DNA of 64,000 bases from Eretmocerus hayati (taxonomy: Eukaryota; Arthropoda; Insecta; Hymenoptera; Aphelinidae): positions 143,270,522 to 143,334,521 of the forward strand of contig CM056741.1 of assembly GCA_029851415.1 (NCBI GenBank), in the 5' to 3' direction. The notes beneath the pieces were generated by a model that worked only from the letters and a program-made list of their open reading frames with translations, was not told where the DNA came from and ran no database searches. The number at the start of each line of letters is the position of its first letter. The first letter of the stretch is position 1. Made by a program: the position numbers and the translations under genes. Of the stretch, positions 24,639-36,020 are shown piece after piece.

Positions 24639-26040
24639 GACATAGGAGTAATTCCACGAAAAAACGATATATGGTCGACAGTTGGATCTCAGATTTCTTT
24701 CTAAGTGATTTTTTTCGATTCTATAGGTTGGAAAATGAACTTCCTTCACCATAAAAACAATTACAAAATTTTTTTCGGACGCTGGTATACAAATCAAAAT
24801 TATGTTTTCAACTTTTTTAAGCAAAATTTCCGTAACTCTTTCACACACAAATCGTTACAGCTCAAAAATTACGGCAGATAGAGGGACGCGCTTCGGCGCA
24901 TCTAAGAGGTGAGCAAAAAACCTATCAAAAACCACTTTGGAGTTCTGGTTCCCATAGAACCTTGATTATATATGGATGATTCCGTGAAAATCATCTTTTA
25001 TTTTTTTTCTCAAGAATCTATTTTTTTGGAAGATTTGAAAGTACCCATTTTCATGTAAAAAGTTGTGTTCTCCACAAATAAAATATTTTCACTCAGCATT
25101 TTTGTACTTCAAGCTGTTTTGCTGAGCATTTTTTCGATTCCAATGACAGAAAACCTCAATTTTCTGCGCATGCGCGAGATTTTAGAGTTCCAAAACCAAT
25201 TTTTTTTAAGAAGCTGAGAAAATTTCCTTTGAAATGACCTCTTGTTAAATTCAATTTCATCAGCTAGAAGCGGAGTTACAGTGCCCGAATGATAAAGAAC
25301 GATTCGAGCGAAAACATGAGGGCTTCCAGGCAATGACTGGAGCGAACATAGGGCCTTGCACCAAGCTGCTTTTTGTAGTGGCTGTCAATAGTCACTGTAA
25401 CTTTGGTTTAAATCGACGGATTCAAGCTCACCAAGAAATCATTTTGAAGGAAATTTCCTCAGCTCCTCAAAAAAATTAGTTCTGGAGTTCTAAAATCTCA
25501 CGCATGCCCAGAAAATTGAGGTTTTCTGTCATTGGAATCGAAAAAATGCTCAGCAAAACAGCTTGAAGTACAAAAATGCTGAATGAAAATATTTTATTTG
25601 TGGAGAACACAACTTTTTACATGAAAATGGGTACTTTCAAATCTTCCAAAAAAATAGATTTTTGAGAAAAAAATAAAAGATGATTTTCACGGAATCATCC
25701 ATATATAATCAAGGTTCTATGGGAACCAGAACTCCAAAGTGGTTTTTGATAGGTTTTTTGCTCACCTTTTAGATGCGCCGAAGCGCGTCCCTCTATCTGC
25801 CGTAATTTTTGAGCTGTAACGATTTGTGTGTGAAAGAGTTACGGAAATTTTGCTTAAAAAAGTTGAAAACATAATTTTGATTTGTATACCAGCGTCCGAA
25901 AAAAATTTTGTAGTTGTTTTTATGGTGAAGGAAGTTCATTTTCCAACCTATAGAATCGAAAAAGTTCACTTAGAAAGAAATCTGAGACCCAACTGTCGAC
26001 CATATATCGTTCCCTCGTGGAATTACTCTTAGGTTATGTC
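24639..26040. mobile_element. 1.4-kb palindromic foldback element
   Basis: The arms of about 0.65 kb are inverted copies centred near 25340. GAGTAATTCCACGA at 24645 pairs with its complement near 26030, and the stretch AGAGGGACGCGCTTCGGCGC pairs with its counterpart at 25770-25795. Mirror-image open frames in the two arms arise only from the symmetry. Confidence 0.82.
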
Positions 26041-26478
26041 GGTTGATTCCACTCGATCATCGTGTGATTTTATTTTAATGACTCAATCGATCGGGTGACC
26101 AAAAATGACTCGAACGGCGAGTCATTTCTCTCAATTCTCACTCGAATGTGAGTCAGTTGGTTAGTTACTTGCGATTCAAGTGATGTAAATTACTCGAATA
26201 CTTTTAGAGAGCCTGTACGAATTTTTCCCCAAGTGTTTTAAGGGTTCGTACAAACAGGGGCACATTACTTCAAAGTTTCGACAGAACTACTCATATGCAT
26301 CCAATATGTTGTACGCAAATTTCATATATATGATACATATACATATACACTGCACGTCAACGCAAATGTATTGAGCAGACCGCGTCAAAACTATTTATAT
26401 TGCTATAGGGAATCCTGGAAAGCGCTCAGTAAACTAACACAACATTACTATCCCTATTCTCCCTTCTCTCTCTCCTTC

Positions 26479-26914
26479 TGTTTTTTTTTGTGGTTGTAGG
26501 GCGAATACGCTGCGACGTACGAAGGAGAGGCACCGGTCAGCCAAACACGGCTGGCCAGCACCTCCCCAACAGTCCCGGGCTGGAATCCGCATTGATACGG
26601 CCATCCGAACCAGGTAAACCCTCTCTTCCTTTCCCGTTGGCGCCGGCCATTGGACAAGGGAGAGATCCACCAACTTACCAATCCGGCCCCGGCACCGCGT
26701 GAGCATTACTTCAGGGCCGGTGGCGTCTCGCTCTCAGGGCCATGCGTCTCTCTTCTCACTACTCGCAGGTGTTGTTTCCCTTTCTTCGATCTTCTTCCAT
26801 CTCTTCATTCTTCATTCTTCTTTCTTCTTTCTTCGATCTTCTCTCTTCTTCCTTCCCTCTTCAGTCCATCATATTCCTCCTGGAACCATTTGGACCTCTT
26901 CTGTTTTTTCTTGT

Positions 26915-26918
<4 letters not shown>
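26479..26918 (-). mobile_element. 5'-truncated R1-like LINE 3' UTR copy with poly(A)
   Basis: On the minus strand this ends in a poly(A) (plus-strand T run at 26479-26490). Its body resembles the 3' region of the neighbouring element at 26946-27403: shared landmarks are CCGCGTGAGCATTACTTCAG, the CTTCTTTCTTC-rich block and CCTCTTCTGTTT. It stops where the neighbour's coding region begins. Confidence 0.65.
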
Positions 26919-26948
<30 letters not shown>

Positions 26949-28705
26949 GTGGTTAGAGGGCAAAATCTGCCTCAGGATCCCTCGGATCCGTCCCCAGACA
27001 CCGGACTGGTTCAGCTTACGCGGACTACGCATAGCCCACGCAGGCCATACCAGGCGGGACACGGGTTTGGGTGGGGCCCACCGAGAGGTGGGCCCGGCCG
27101 TGTAATATCCCTCTCCCCTCGATGTCCGATACCTAGGGCATCGGGCAATCAAGAAGGAGATCCACCTGCATCTACCATCTCATCCCAGAACCGCGTGAGC
27201 ATTACTTCAGGATGAGCGGCATGTCTCGCGCTCGATTGCGAGCGTTCCTCTTCTCCATCTTCTCTCTTCGGCCACTTGTCGGCATCTCCTATCTTCATTC
27301 TTCATTGTTCCCTCTCTTTCTTCTTTCTTCTCTCTTCTTTCTTCTTTCTTCCCTCTTCAGTGCATCAAATTCCTCCTGGAATCATTTGGGCCTCTTCTGT
27401 TTCAATCGGCAGAGTCACTGTAATTCGCCTGCTTCGAGGCGCCTTACTTCCCTCTCTTTCTCCTCTTTGCGGGTCATCACCAGCTTGATGTATCCGGTGA
27501 GTCTATCCCATGTCTCCTGGTTGCGGAGCAAGTACGGGACGAAATTCTCAGGTGTTAGTTGAGCACCCAGCCATTCATCCAGCTCGGCGCGCTCTCTCTG
27601 GGTGTCGCTGCACTTGAACAGGGCATGTTCGGCGTCATCCCATTCGTCTCCGCATGACTGACATGCTGGGGTCGTCCTCTTCTTGAACCTGGTTATATAG
27701 GAACCGAAGCAACCATGATCGCTCAGTGCCTGCGTCGTCCAGTAGTCCATCTCTCCGTGGGTGCGTTCCGCCCACTTGGCTACGTCACGGATCAGCCGGT
27801 GCGTCCATCTGCCGTTCGCAAATGGCGAATCCCACTCAGTTTGCCAATGCTCAAGGTTGGTTTCCTTCTCGTTGTCGCGGATGATCTCCTTCATCGTCGG
27901 AGTGAGTACTCGTTCGGCTCCGATCACTTTCTGGCGGTCCCAGATCCTCACTCGCTCCGCGACGAGCAAGTGGATGGGCGGAGTGCTCGCCAATACGTAA
28001 GCCGCATCTCCTGACACAGTGCGGTAGGCACGGATACTCCTCAGGGCCGCTCTTCGGTGGACAGGCCCCATTCTCTTCTCGATAATGGTCTTCTCTACTC
28101 TCTTCCCCCACACGGGTGCACCGCACAGCATGAGGGAGGTAGTGACGGTGTTGAGAAGTGCGCGCCTCTTTTCCTTGGGTCCTCCGATATTCGGCATAAG
28201 CCGCTGGAGCGCCGTACCGACCCTGCTCGCCTTCTGGGCGGCTTCCTGGATGTGCTTCTTGAACGACCACTTGTCGTCGAGCCATACACCGAGGTATTTC
28301 AGCTCTGTCTTCCGTGGAATCTCTTGCTCGTTGATATAAAACCGGGGTAAGTCAAACTTCCTACGCCTTGTGACCACGATTGCTTCGCACTTCTTGACAG
28401 CGAGCTCCAGAAGCCTGCTAATCATCCACTCGTAGACTCGGGCCAGCGCTTCGTTCGCGCGTCTACCCAAGAGTTCCTCGTTGTCAGCCCATACTATGAG
28501 TCCCGCGTCGTCCGCGAAAGCCACTATTATCACTCCTTCTGGCAGTTCGATATACAGTAAGCTGTCATACTGGGTGTTCCAGTTGAACGGCCCGGAGACC
28601 GATCCCTGTCCGATTCCGGCGGACAGTACCCGAATCTCTTGTCCCTCGTCGGTGTCGTACACGAGGGTCCTCTTCCGCAGGTAGTCACTCGTGACGGCTG
28701 ACCTC
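26919..28705 (-). mobile_element. R1-like non-LTR retrotransposon, 5'-truncated
   Basis: It reads on the minus strand. The plus-strand T run at 26919-26945 is the poly(A) tail, 26946-27414 is the 3' UTR, and 27415 to about 28705 is the coding part. The 5' end lies at or near a CT-rich microsatellite (28706-28780). It lies inside the hAT-like insert. Confidence 0.82.
27415..28662 (-). pseudogene. R1-like ORF2 fragment: reverse transcriptase and C-terminal zinc finger
   Basis: This 415-codon frame lacks the N-terminal endonuclease and the first RT blocks. It contains IGQGSVSGPFNW, the catalytic FADD box, KYLGVWLD in the thumb, and a C-terminal CQSCGDEWDDAEHALFKC finger (C-x2-C-x8-H-x4-C), all arranged as in the R1/LOA group. 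The open frame extends upstream in phase to about 28705 (SDYLRKRTLVYD). The continuous frame suggests a younger insertion than the host CR1 copy. Confidence 0.85.
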
Positions 28706-28782
28706 TTCTGTTTTCTCTCTCCTTCTCTCTCTCTCTCTCTTTCTCTTTCTCTCTCTCTTTCTCTTTCTCTCTCTCTCTCAGA
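28706..28782 (+). repeat. CT microsatellite
   Basis: Imperfect (CT)n with interspersed TTT and CC, lying directly at the 5' border of the R1-like fragment. Confidence 0.85.
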
Positions 28783-29830
28783 TCATTCAGAGGTTCATAA
28801 TTTGAGACAGCAAGAATGTATGTGTGGGTACCCTCAATGATTCATTTGGTTATTATCTCATAAGTTTTGCCAAAACACTCATGTGCATGAAATCAGATAC
28901 AGACGATTTTAATTTGAGACTCTCTTTGTGGGTCAATTCGTTTCAGATGCATGTATAATAACGGTACGTGGATTCGCGAACTTTGTGACCTTCCCCAAGG
29001 ATCAACCGAAATAGACTTTGTGGAGTATGATTGAAGAGTTATGGTATCAAATCCGCGGGACAGCATTGCATACCCACCTTTTCTTCCTGCTTTAGCTTTC
29101 ATTTATTTATTCATTCATTCATTCAAATTTGATGCCATTTCCATGAGGAAATTATCGATCACGATTTGACCATCCAATTACTTGTCAATGCAAAAACTTA
29201 TGTAGCTCACATCACGAAGGAGAATTGCCTACCCATAGAGTTCAAAAAACCAACTACTTTGGCCATCTATGACATCCTCAATGCTCCCATCCTGAAGTGT
29301 AATTTCTCATTACTTTGACCTCACAATCTAGGTACGTTATGAAACCATGAACAGTCCTAAAGTGCCATTTTTCAAATTACGTAATCATCACTACGTGACA
29401 ATTACGTAGCAGGAGACACCGTCATTCAAGGTAGGTTGAATCAGACCAGCTGCGCTCACGAAGTCCGTCACATACTTGTCCCGTTCCTATTACGTGCTGG
29501 CAACTACTGCCTCATGGTACCCCGTGACCCGCTCTTAGAGTCCGTCACGTACTCGATCCGTACTTGGCACATACACGAATTTACTGCCATGCGGCTCGCT
29601 GAGCGAGGGCTCCAGAATCCGTCACGTACTTGTTCAGTACCCGTCACATACTGGCAACTACTGTTGCGTGCATTTGGAGCGCCTCTCCAAAATCCATCAC
29701 ATACCCATTCCCTACTGTGTAGGTAGCAGGAATTACTATTGCGAGTATTGACAGGTACCAGCAGGTACGTACAGTTATAAGCCAAGTATCTACAGTATGG
29801 GATATTAGCTATTTCCCCCTTGCAAAAGAC

Positions 29831-32532
29831 CTCCCGCAGCCCACCCTTCCGCCTTTTTTGATGCCATCTCCCCTCTCCTTCCTTTGTACACACACACCGT
29901 CATCACTGGTGATTTCAATATGAATATGGCTTATGATTGTTCCGACTCTAAAGTACTACGTAACTATCTTGATCCCTGCTTGCTTAACATTGTGAGTACA
30001 GAGCCTACTCATCACACCTTTTATAGAACTGATGGCTCCGTCCACCACACTTGCATTGATTTAGTTATTGTACGCTCCTTTCCATACGTGATAGAGTTCA
30101 GACAATCACAAACACCATTCACAGACGGTCATGACTTTATTGAGATTGATTATTCGCTCATCACCCCCAGACCTCCACCTGTTGAATTCGTGACTCGTAG
30201 TCTGTCCCGGCTCGATCCTCAGATGTTGGCCTCGGAGCTCATCAACAAGATTGATCCAAATATCTTCCCTCTCAGCCTTATACCAGCTCAATCAGACCAA
30301 GCCAGCACTTCCAACTCACATGTAAATATTGTAAATACTGTAAATAATCTTACTAGTCTAAGTCTACCAGATTTCAGTCACCCCATCCTGGCACCACTCA
30401 GCACCGCCGATATCAATGCTAAATCTGAACATCTTACTTCCGTCGCTATCTCAAGGTTCGATCAGCTGTCACCCATCAAAATCATCCAGGCATCTTCTCA
30501 GCGTAAACCCTGGGTGACAGCTGACATCAAACGTCTAATGTGGCAACGCGATCGCATGTATCGAGCTGCAAAAAGATCTTCCTCGCCTCCTAAGTATGAG
30601 CAGTACCGTTCTCTTCGGAACACAGTGAGTAACAAACTGGATGCCAATAAGAACCAATACATCTCCGCCCGCCTTGATGCTGCACCTGAACCCGAATCTA
30701 AATGGAGTGAACTTCGCAAACTTGGCATACTGTCACAAAGGCTCCCTTCTCCTCTCACTCATTTTTCAGCTAATGCCCTCAACAACCACCACGTTGCAGT
30801 TGCATCCAACTCAGAGCAGCTCTCAAACGTTGACATAGAACGTACGTGCTCCATACCTCTCCAGAGAATGTTCCTTTGTTTGACTTTCATTCTGTCTCTG
30901 AACATGACGTCCTTCGTGCACATGCCGTCAGCTCCTCGCGAGGTATAGGGTCTGACTCGATATCATCAGGCAACTGAGATCTGCTCTGCCAACGCTTGTT
31001 CTATGCTACACTCAGCTATTTAATGAATCTCTATCCGCCGGTCACTTCCCTGCAAATTGAAAGAAAGCTTCGATCATACCTTTGGCAAAAACAGCCTCAC
31101 TCTTATCTGAATCGGACACGCGCCCCATTGCGCAACTTCCAGAAGCTTCCAAAATTCTTGAACGACTTGTTCATGAACATCTTATGAGACATTGATCATC
31201 CAACAAACTGCTGAATCCTTCCCAATCAGGCTTTCGCCCATCCCACTCGACTCAAACTGCACTACTCCAACTCCTCGAGGGAACGTGTCAGGCTATAGAT
31301 AAGCGCATGCTCACGGTACTGATATCCTTCGACTTTTCCAAGGCGTTTGATACGGTACCCCATGCCAAACTCCTGATCAACTCAGAAAAATTGGATGCAC
31401 TGACAGAGTTATTAGATGGTTTGCCAGTTATCTCCGAGGCAGGACCCAAGCTGTGCGAATGGAGAATGGTCAACACTCAGAATGGAAATTGGTTCACGCA
31501 GGTGTTCCTCAAGGTAGTTGTCTTGGTCCTTTGCTCTTCGTCATTCATATAAATGATCTCGCTGACTGTTTGAGTCCGGAGGTCAAACGAGTAATCTATG
31601 CTGATGATACCCAGCTTTATTACCACTGTCGCCCAGCTGAACTACCCGAGTGTATTGCTATGCTCAATCGGAATGCGAGCGCTGTCGTACGATGGGCCGC
31701 TGATAATGGCCTAAAGTTGAACTCAAAGAAAACCATCGTCATCATTCTTGGAAGTGAACCTAATCTGAAGCTCATCAAAATTGATAATCTTCCTAAGATT
31801 GTTGTCTCAGGGTCTGAGATTCCGTACTCAGAATCTATCAAGAGTCTCGGGGTTCATATATCCTCAGAATTAGACTGGTCCACGCAGGTCAATTGCATGA
31901 TTCGTCGTGTCCATGGTGCTTTATATGCTCTACGATGGTATCGTGGTGCCCTGTCTCGCTCACCACGGTTGAAACTTGTGCAGAGTCTTGCACTACCACA
32001 CCTGGATTACGCTGCCCCTGTGATCCATCACATGCCAAAGTTCCTTGATGTAAAACTCCAACGCCTCATGAATAGCTGCATCCGATTCATCTACGGCGAC
32101 ATTCCATGGCGTTCACATATTTCACCGTACCGCATCTCACTTGGCTGGCTGTCTACCAAGCGTAGACGCCTATATTTAATCGGTTGCCTAGCTTTCGAAA
32201 TTCTCTGTACAGGAGAACCCTCTCTACTGCATTCCCTCTTTAAACTCAAGTACGTCGATTCCCCTCCTCCATACTCGAGACGGTATCCTGCTGACGTCCT
32301 GGAGTACAAAACCCCCAGGACTGAAACATGGCGGCAATGTTTCATCATCTCTGCATCAGAACTGATGAACTCTCTGCCTCAATTCACTCTAAGTCTCGAC
32401 TCACTCTCTGAGTTCAAAGCGATCCTCTTCAATCACCTTATGAATGAGGACAAAACAGATTGGCTTGAGAAAGCTAATACTCTAGGCGTTCCCCTAATTC
32501 CCACTACCCTGATGAACTCACTCTTGTTTTGA
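29831..32532 (+). pseudogene. CR1-like ORF2, endonuclease 3' part and reverse transcriptase
   Basis: After the insert the endonuclease resumes with VITGDFNMN, with the GDFN catalytic core, and then DLVIVRS. A frame break occurs near 30945. RT motifs follow in shifting frames: FDFSKAFDTV near 31327, GVPQGSCLGPLLF near 31508, and the catalytic YADD near 31597. The last frame (31453-32532) is open for 359 codons and ends in the C-terminal domain. At least three frame changes show decay. Confidence 0.87.
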
Positions 32533-32786
32533 ATTTCACATTATTTTAATATTGTATATTCTTATCTTCGTTAGTTTTGTATTATGGTATTGCACTGCGT
32601 GCGCCACAACTGCTTAATTCAACTTCTGTATTTTACCGTACCTGCAAATATCAACATACTTTTCTGTACTTCTCTTGTTTCAATAATCGCCTACAATAAT
32701 ATGTATCTGCTTGTATTATTCCTTGAAGAGTCTCATGAGGTCATACCTCCAGACTCCAATAAAATTCATTTCAATCAATCAATCAA

Positions 32787-33260
32787 TCACTGTCCTGAAA
32801 TCTGTGGCAAATCGATCCTCCTAGGAGGCCGAGTATCTCACGAAAATTTCGCGAAAGCCTTCCGATCCTAACTCTATCTACAGAGTTCTTCAAATAAATA
32901 TTTTCTTGGAAGTTAGGTAACCTCCAAGAAAAAGTGCCCTCTGCACCTCCCACTGTCCTGAAACCTGTGCCAAATTGACTGCCTCGTAAGGCTGAGTATC
33001 TCAAAAAAATTTCGCAAACGCCTTCCGATCCTAATCCTGTCTACGGAGTACTTGAGATACTTAACCTCCGAGGAAAAGTGCCTTCCGCACCTCCCACTGA
33101 CCTGAAACCTGTGTCAAATTGATCCTCCTGGAAGGCCGAGTATCTCACAAAATTTTTGCGAACGCCTTCCGATCCTAACCCTGTCTACGGAGTACTTCAG
33201 ATACTCAACCTCCAAGAAAAAGTGCCTTCCGCACTTCCCACTGACCCGAAACTTGTGTAA
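32787..33260 (-). repeat. ~145-bp tandem repeat array, right arm (outer part)
   Basis: Three units carry CTTCCGATCCTAA-C-CT at about 32859, 33021 and 33167, and CCCACTGACCTGAAACCTGTG. This continues the array cut by the CR1-like element and has the opposite orientation to the left arm. Confidence 0.82.
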
Positions 33261-33340
33261 ATCGTCATTACTCACTCATTAATGTATTTTTGTGCGATAA
33301 AAAAATTTCAGTACAAAACTAGTTCGGATCTGATCTTCAT

Positions 33341-34250
33341 TTGATGGATCACATCTCAAGCGATGAAATACTACGCAACTGATTAGGTTGAATCATTTTT
33401 AGGATGTTGTTACTTTGATCTCCAAGCCAAGTGATCAGAATTCTCTAAAGTGGGTTGGATTTTGGAGAACCAAGCGTGAACCTAATAAGAAACCGAAATT
33501 TTTTGCCGATTCAAAAAAAAGCTATTATTTCGCTCTGAGGATCAAGAGTGAGGTTGTCACATGAGGTTTTGGTGCTCGAAGATTTCGAAGAACTAGGTTC
33601 AAAATCTCACTAGTCAAAATTTCCAAAATTTATTCTCGAAAATACGGAACATTTGTTAGGACAAGTGGTGCTCAAGCGAAAGGCCGTATAGTTCACGAAG
33701 GTATGAGTTCTTGCGATTGTTGTTTGATGCAATGCTGATCTCTTACTTCAAGACGGGAATTGCAAGATCCAGAGAGTGAACTGACTGCGTGAAACTAGCC
33801 ACGTCGCGCGTCGACCGTGCCGACCCCACTCGACTCCGCCAAAATTCTGGAGTCAAGGCACGATCAAAATTCTCGTCACTGGAGCGAGATCCGAAATTTT
33901 CTCTGCGTGATTTTGTTTCCGAATTCATCTACAAATTAGATTTTTGTGTCGATTTCCTGTTTTGGGTGATCATTATACGGAAGTTTGAGTTCAAACCCGA
34001 AAGGGAAGTATTTTTCATTTCGAGGCCAGTTGCAAATGAGAGTACGATAATATCTTGATACCGAGACCTTCCAAATAGTGTAAATCTATCAGAGTTAGAT
34101 TAGTTTCCTTTGGTATCAAAATTCTCGTCACCTACTTGAGATCAAAAATTATAATTTTGTTGCGCAAACCTATTACATGAGTCATAGCCGATACAGAATC
34201 TTGTGTCGTTTCTCTGTTCTGGGCAATACTTTCGCGGAATTTTGAGCACA
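33341..34250. other. Non-repetitive stretch, nothing recognised
   Basis: A short open frame at 33789-34058 has no recognisable motif. No splice-consistent exon or structural repeat was seen. Confidence 0.3.
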
Positions 34251-35075
34251 ACGGGACTAGGCGATTGAGCACGGTGGAGTGGAACTTGTCAGGTCTGGCA
34301 CCGAAAGTATTTTTTCCCACTTTGTCGCCCCAAACTATGAGGAAAGCAAAGGTTTGTATGTCCCAAAGTCGCCCCTGTTTCCTACGGCACCCTATTAACC
34401 CTCTAAGAACGCTAAAAATCTACATTCCCTGCATGTCGAATCGCATCCTAACGCGTTTCAACGAATCGATCTGGAATTTTATTGACATATCTTTGAAACT
34501 TCGGCAAACGGGAGAAGGATATTTGCATACTTAGATGTTTGGATTTAGGCATCGAAAAAATCCTGAATATTGGAGAACGATTTTTCTCATATAAACTGAA
34601 AAGAAGAACGCGAATTGACCATCCGGCCGTGTTCAACGGCTTATTTTACATCGGAATACGCTTTGAAACATATCATTTTAGGTGGTGGAAGGTGGTCGAA
34701 AAAGCCAATAACCGTTTTCGAAGCAAAATTTAATTTAGTAATTTGCATCTTCTGCGCATGCGCGTCCTTTACATCTCTGAAAGTATTTTCAATAAATACC
34801 TGGTGTAATTCCCTTCAAAATGATCATTATGAGGAGTCAATTTGATGTAATAGAACTCGAGATCTAGCTGGTTCGAAAAATGAAAGAATCCAAGGTGCCA
34901 AATCTGTGAAGTCTATCCAAATTAGTGTTCCTCCAATGGGCCAGAAAAGTGCAAATTTTGAGTCGGGATATCTCAAAGATGTGAACACGTGTTTTTGGGG
35001 AAAATTTTGACGTAGAAACTGAATCCGTGGTCAGTTTTGTTCCACACCTTCAAAATTTTCCATTATACTCAGAAT
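34251..35075 (+). repeat. Single diverged arm of the 2-kb palindrome family
   Basis: It matches 16398-17210 in order and orientation: GGGACTAGGCGATTGAGCAC, GCAAAGGTTTGTATGTCCCA, TGCATCTTCTGCGCATGCGC and GAATCCGTGGTCAGTTTTGT. The second arm is absent. Confidence 0.8.
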
Positions 35076-35396
35076 ACGCTGCAAAAAGACATTTGCGGAA
35101 TCCTTTCTCTTCTTCCATCTATAACCAATAATTATAGATATGAATCGTTTTTCTCTTAAATAATCTTATTATAAACCGTTGAAAGAATCTAATATCATCA
35201 GCATTTTCATTTTCACTAACAATTTTTATTGCACAAAATTATTCAGAATATTTCATACAAATTTCCCTTGAAACTATAGAAAAATGATCAAAAATGTGTG
35301 TTTACAATATTTTAATATGAATATCCGTCATATTCCTGGAAAAAATGTACTCTCAATTTTATAATCTTTTTTTTTCCTTTTATTTAATTTTATGAT

Positions 35397-35960
35397 CTAT
35401 ATGCACGCCCTGATGAACCGCAAACCATAAAGGGCTCTATTGACTTTTTTGGTAACTTGATCGATCTGCGGTATCCAAGCAAATTTGCTGTCTAGGGTCA
35501 CACCGAGACTCACAACCGTTTCACTGAATGGTATGACCACTCCGCCCTGCACCCCAACGTCAGCATGATCCATATTCCTTAGATCTTTGACGTTGTCTCT
35601 CGATCCAAAGTAGATGGCCTTAGTATTACTAGCATTAAGCAGCAGGCCAGAGGCCTGAGCCCATACAGGCATAAGTTGCGCCACTTCTGATAACCGAGCT
35701 ACTCCCTCCAGCACCTGATCTTTTTCAATGTGAAGATAAACCTGCAGATCATCCGCATAAAATATGTGCTTGACGGGATGTCCGCGTAGCAGGTCTGGTA
35801 GGTTGTTCACGTAGAGGCTAATCAAGAGTGGACCGAGGACGGACCCCTCTGGAACTCCCAGATTGGTGGTGAGCCAATCAGATTCGCCACTACTCTTTGA
35901 GGTACCGTCAACTAGGGTAACTTTGGGACGATTTCTACTATTTTTGTCATTGTTCTTCGT
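35397..35960 (-). pseudogene. Non-LTR reverse transcriptase fragment
   Basis: The minus-strand frame has GVPEGSVLGPLL, the catalytic FYADD box and a VSLGVTLD thumb motif, similar to CR1/jockey-type RTs. It begins in mid-domain and stops at 35397 after GLRFIRACI, so both ends are missing. Upstream the open frame runs into an unrelated palindromic element (36021-36655), so that part should not be read as RT. Confidence 0.8.
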
Positions 35961-36020
35961 AAAGCTCGGGAAGGTTACGATGAAACCCACCTCAGCCAGT
36001 GACCAATCGGAAGCATGAGA

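Larger units (their letters stand above)
23316..29830. mobile_element. 6.5-kb hAT-like element with long TIRs inside the CR1 endonuclease
   Basis: The ends CAAGGGGGAAATAGC (from 23324) and its complement (to 29822) are flanked by a perfect 8-bp duplication, CAAAAGAC, at 23316-23323 and 29823-29830. The terminal inverted repeats are about 450 bp (23324-23776) and 430 bp (29393-29822); the left one has a short extra internal duplication around GAACAAGTACGTGACGG. An 8-bp duplication with C-A-start ends fits hAT elements. No transposase frame is recognisable. The interior is filled by a palindrome, LINE sequence, a SINE head and unidentified DNA. The listed span includes the target duplications. 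Confidence 0.85.
21301..32786 (+). mobile_element. CR1/jockey-like non-LTR retrotransposon, split by insertion
   Basis: The element carries ORF1 with a PHD finger, an apurinic-like endonuclease and a reverse transcriptase, and ends in a CAAT microsatellite (32771-32786) typical of CR1-lineage tails. TCACTG at 21295-21300 and 32787-32792 is the likely target duplication. Both flanks are units of the ~145-bp tandem repeat, so the left and right borders are well placed. Without the 6.5-kb insert the element is about 4.98 kb, a normal full length for this group. Several frameshifts and stops make it inactive as read. Confidence 0.88.
16212..33340. mobile_element. Outer foldback element with tandem-repeat arms, heavily nested
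   Basis: The ends are inverted copies. ATGAAGATCAGATCCGAACT at 16212, followed by a TTTTTTTATCGCAC block, pairs with the complement ending at 33340. Inward of each end lies the same ~145-bp tandem repeat, in opposite orientation on the two sides. With later insertions removed, each arm is about 0.9 kb around a unique centre of about 1.2 kb (19190-20407). Sequence outside the two ends does not match. A clean target duplication was not found; TTGAT occurs near both ends but is not exactly adjacent on the left. Confidence 0.62.

Noticed and set aside
24600..26032. Two nearly identical proteins starting MCERVTEILLKK on opposite strands
   Set aside because: They are mirror images caused by the palindromic element, not a gene pair.
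26650..27562. Plus-strand open frames rich in Phe/Ser/Leu
   Set aside because: Antisense to the R1-like 3' UTR, driven by CTTCTTT-rich sequence and a T run.
27761..28684. Other frames overlapping the R1-like reverse transcriptase
   Set aside because: Shadow frames of the minus-strand RT coding region.
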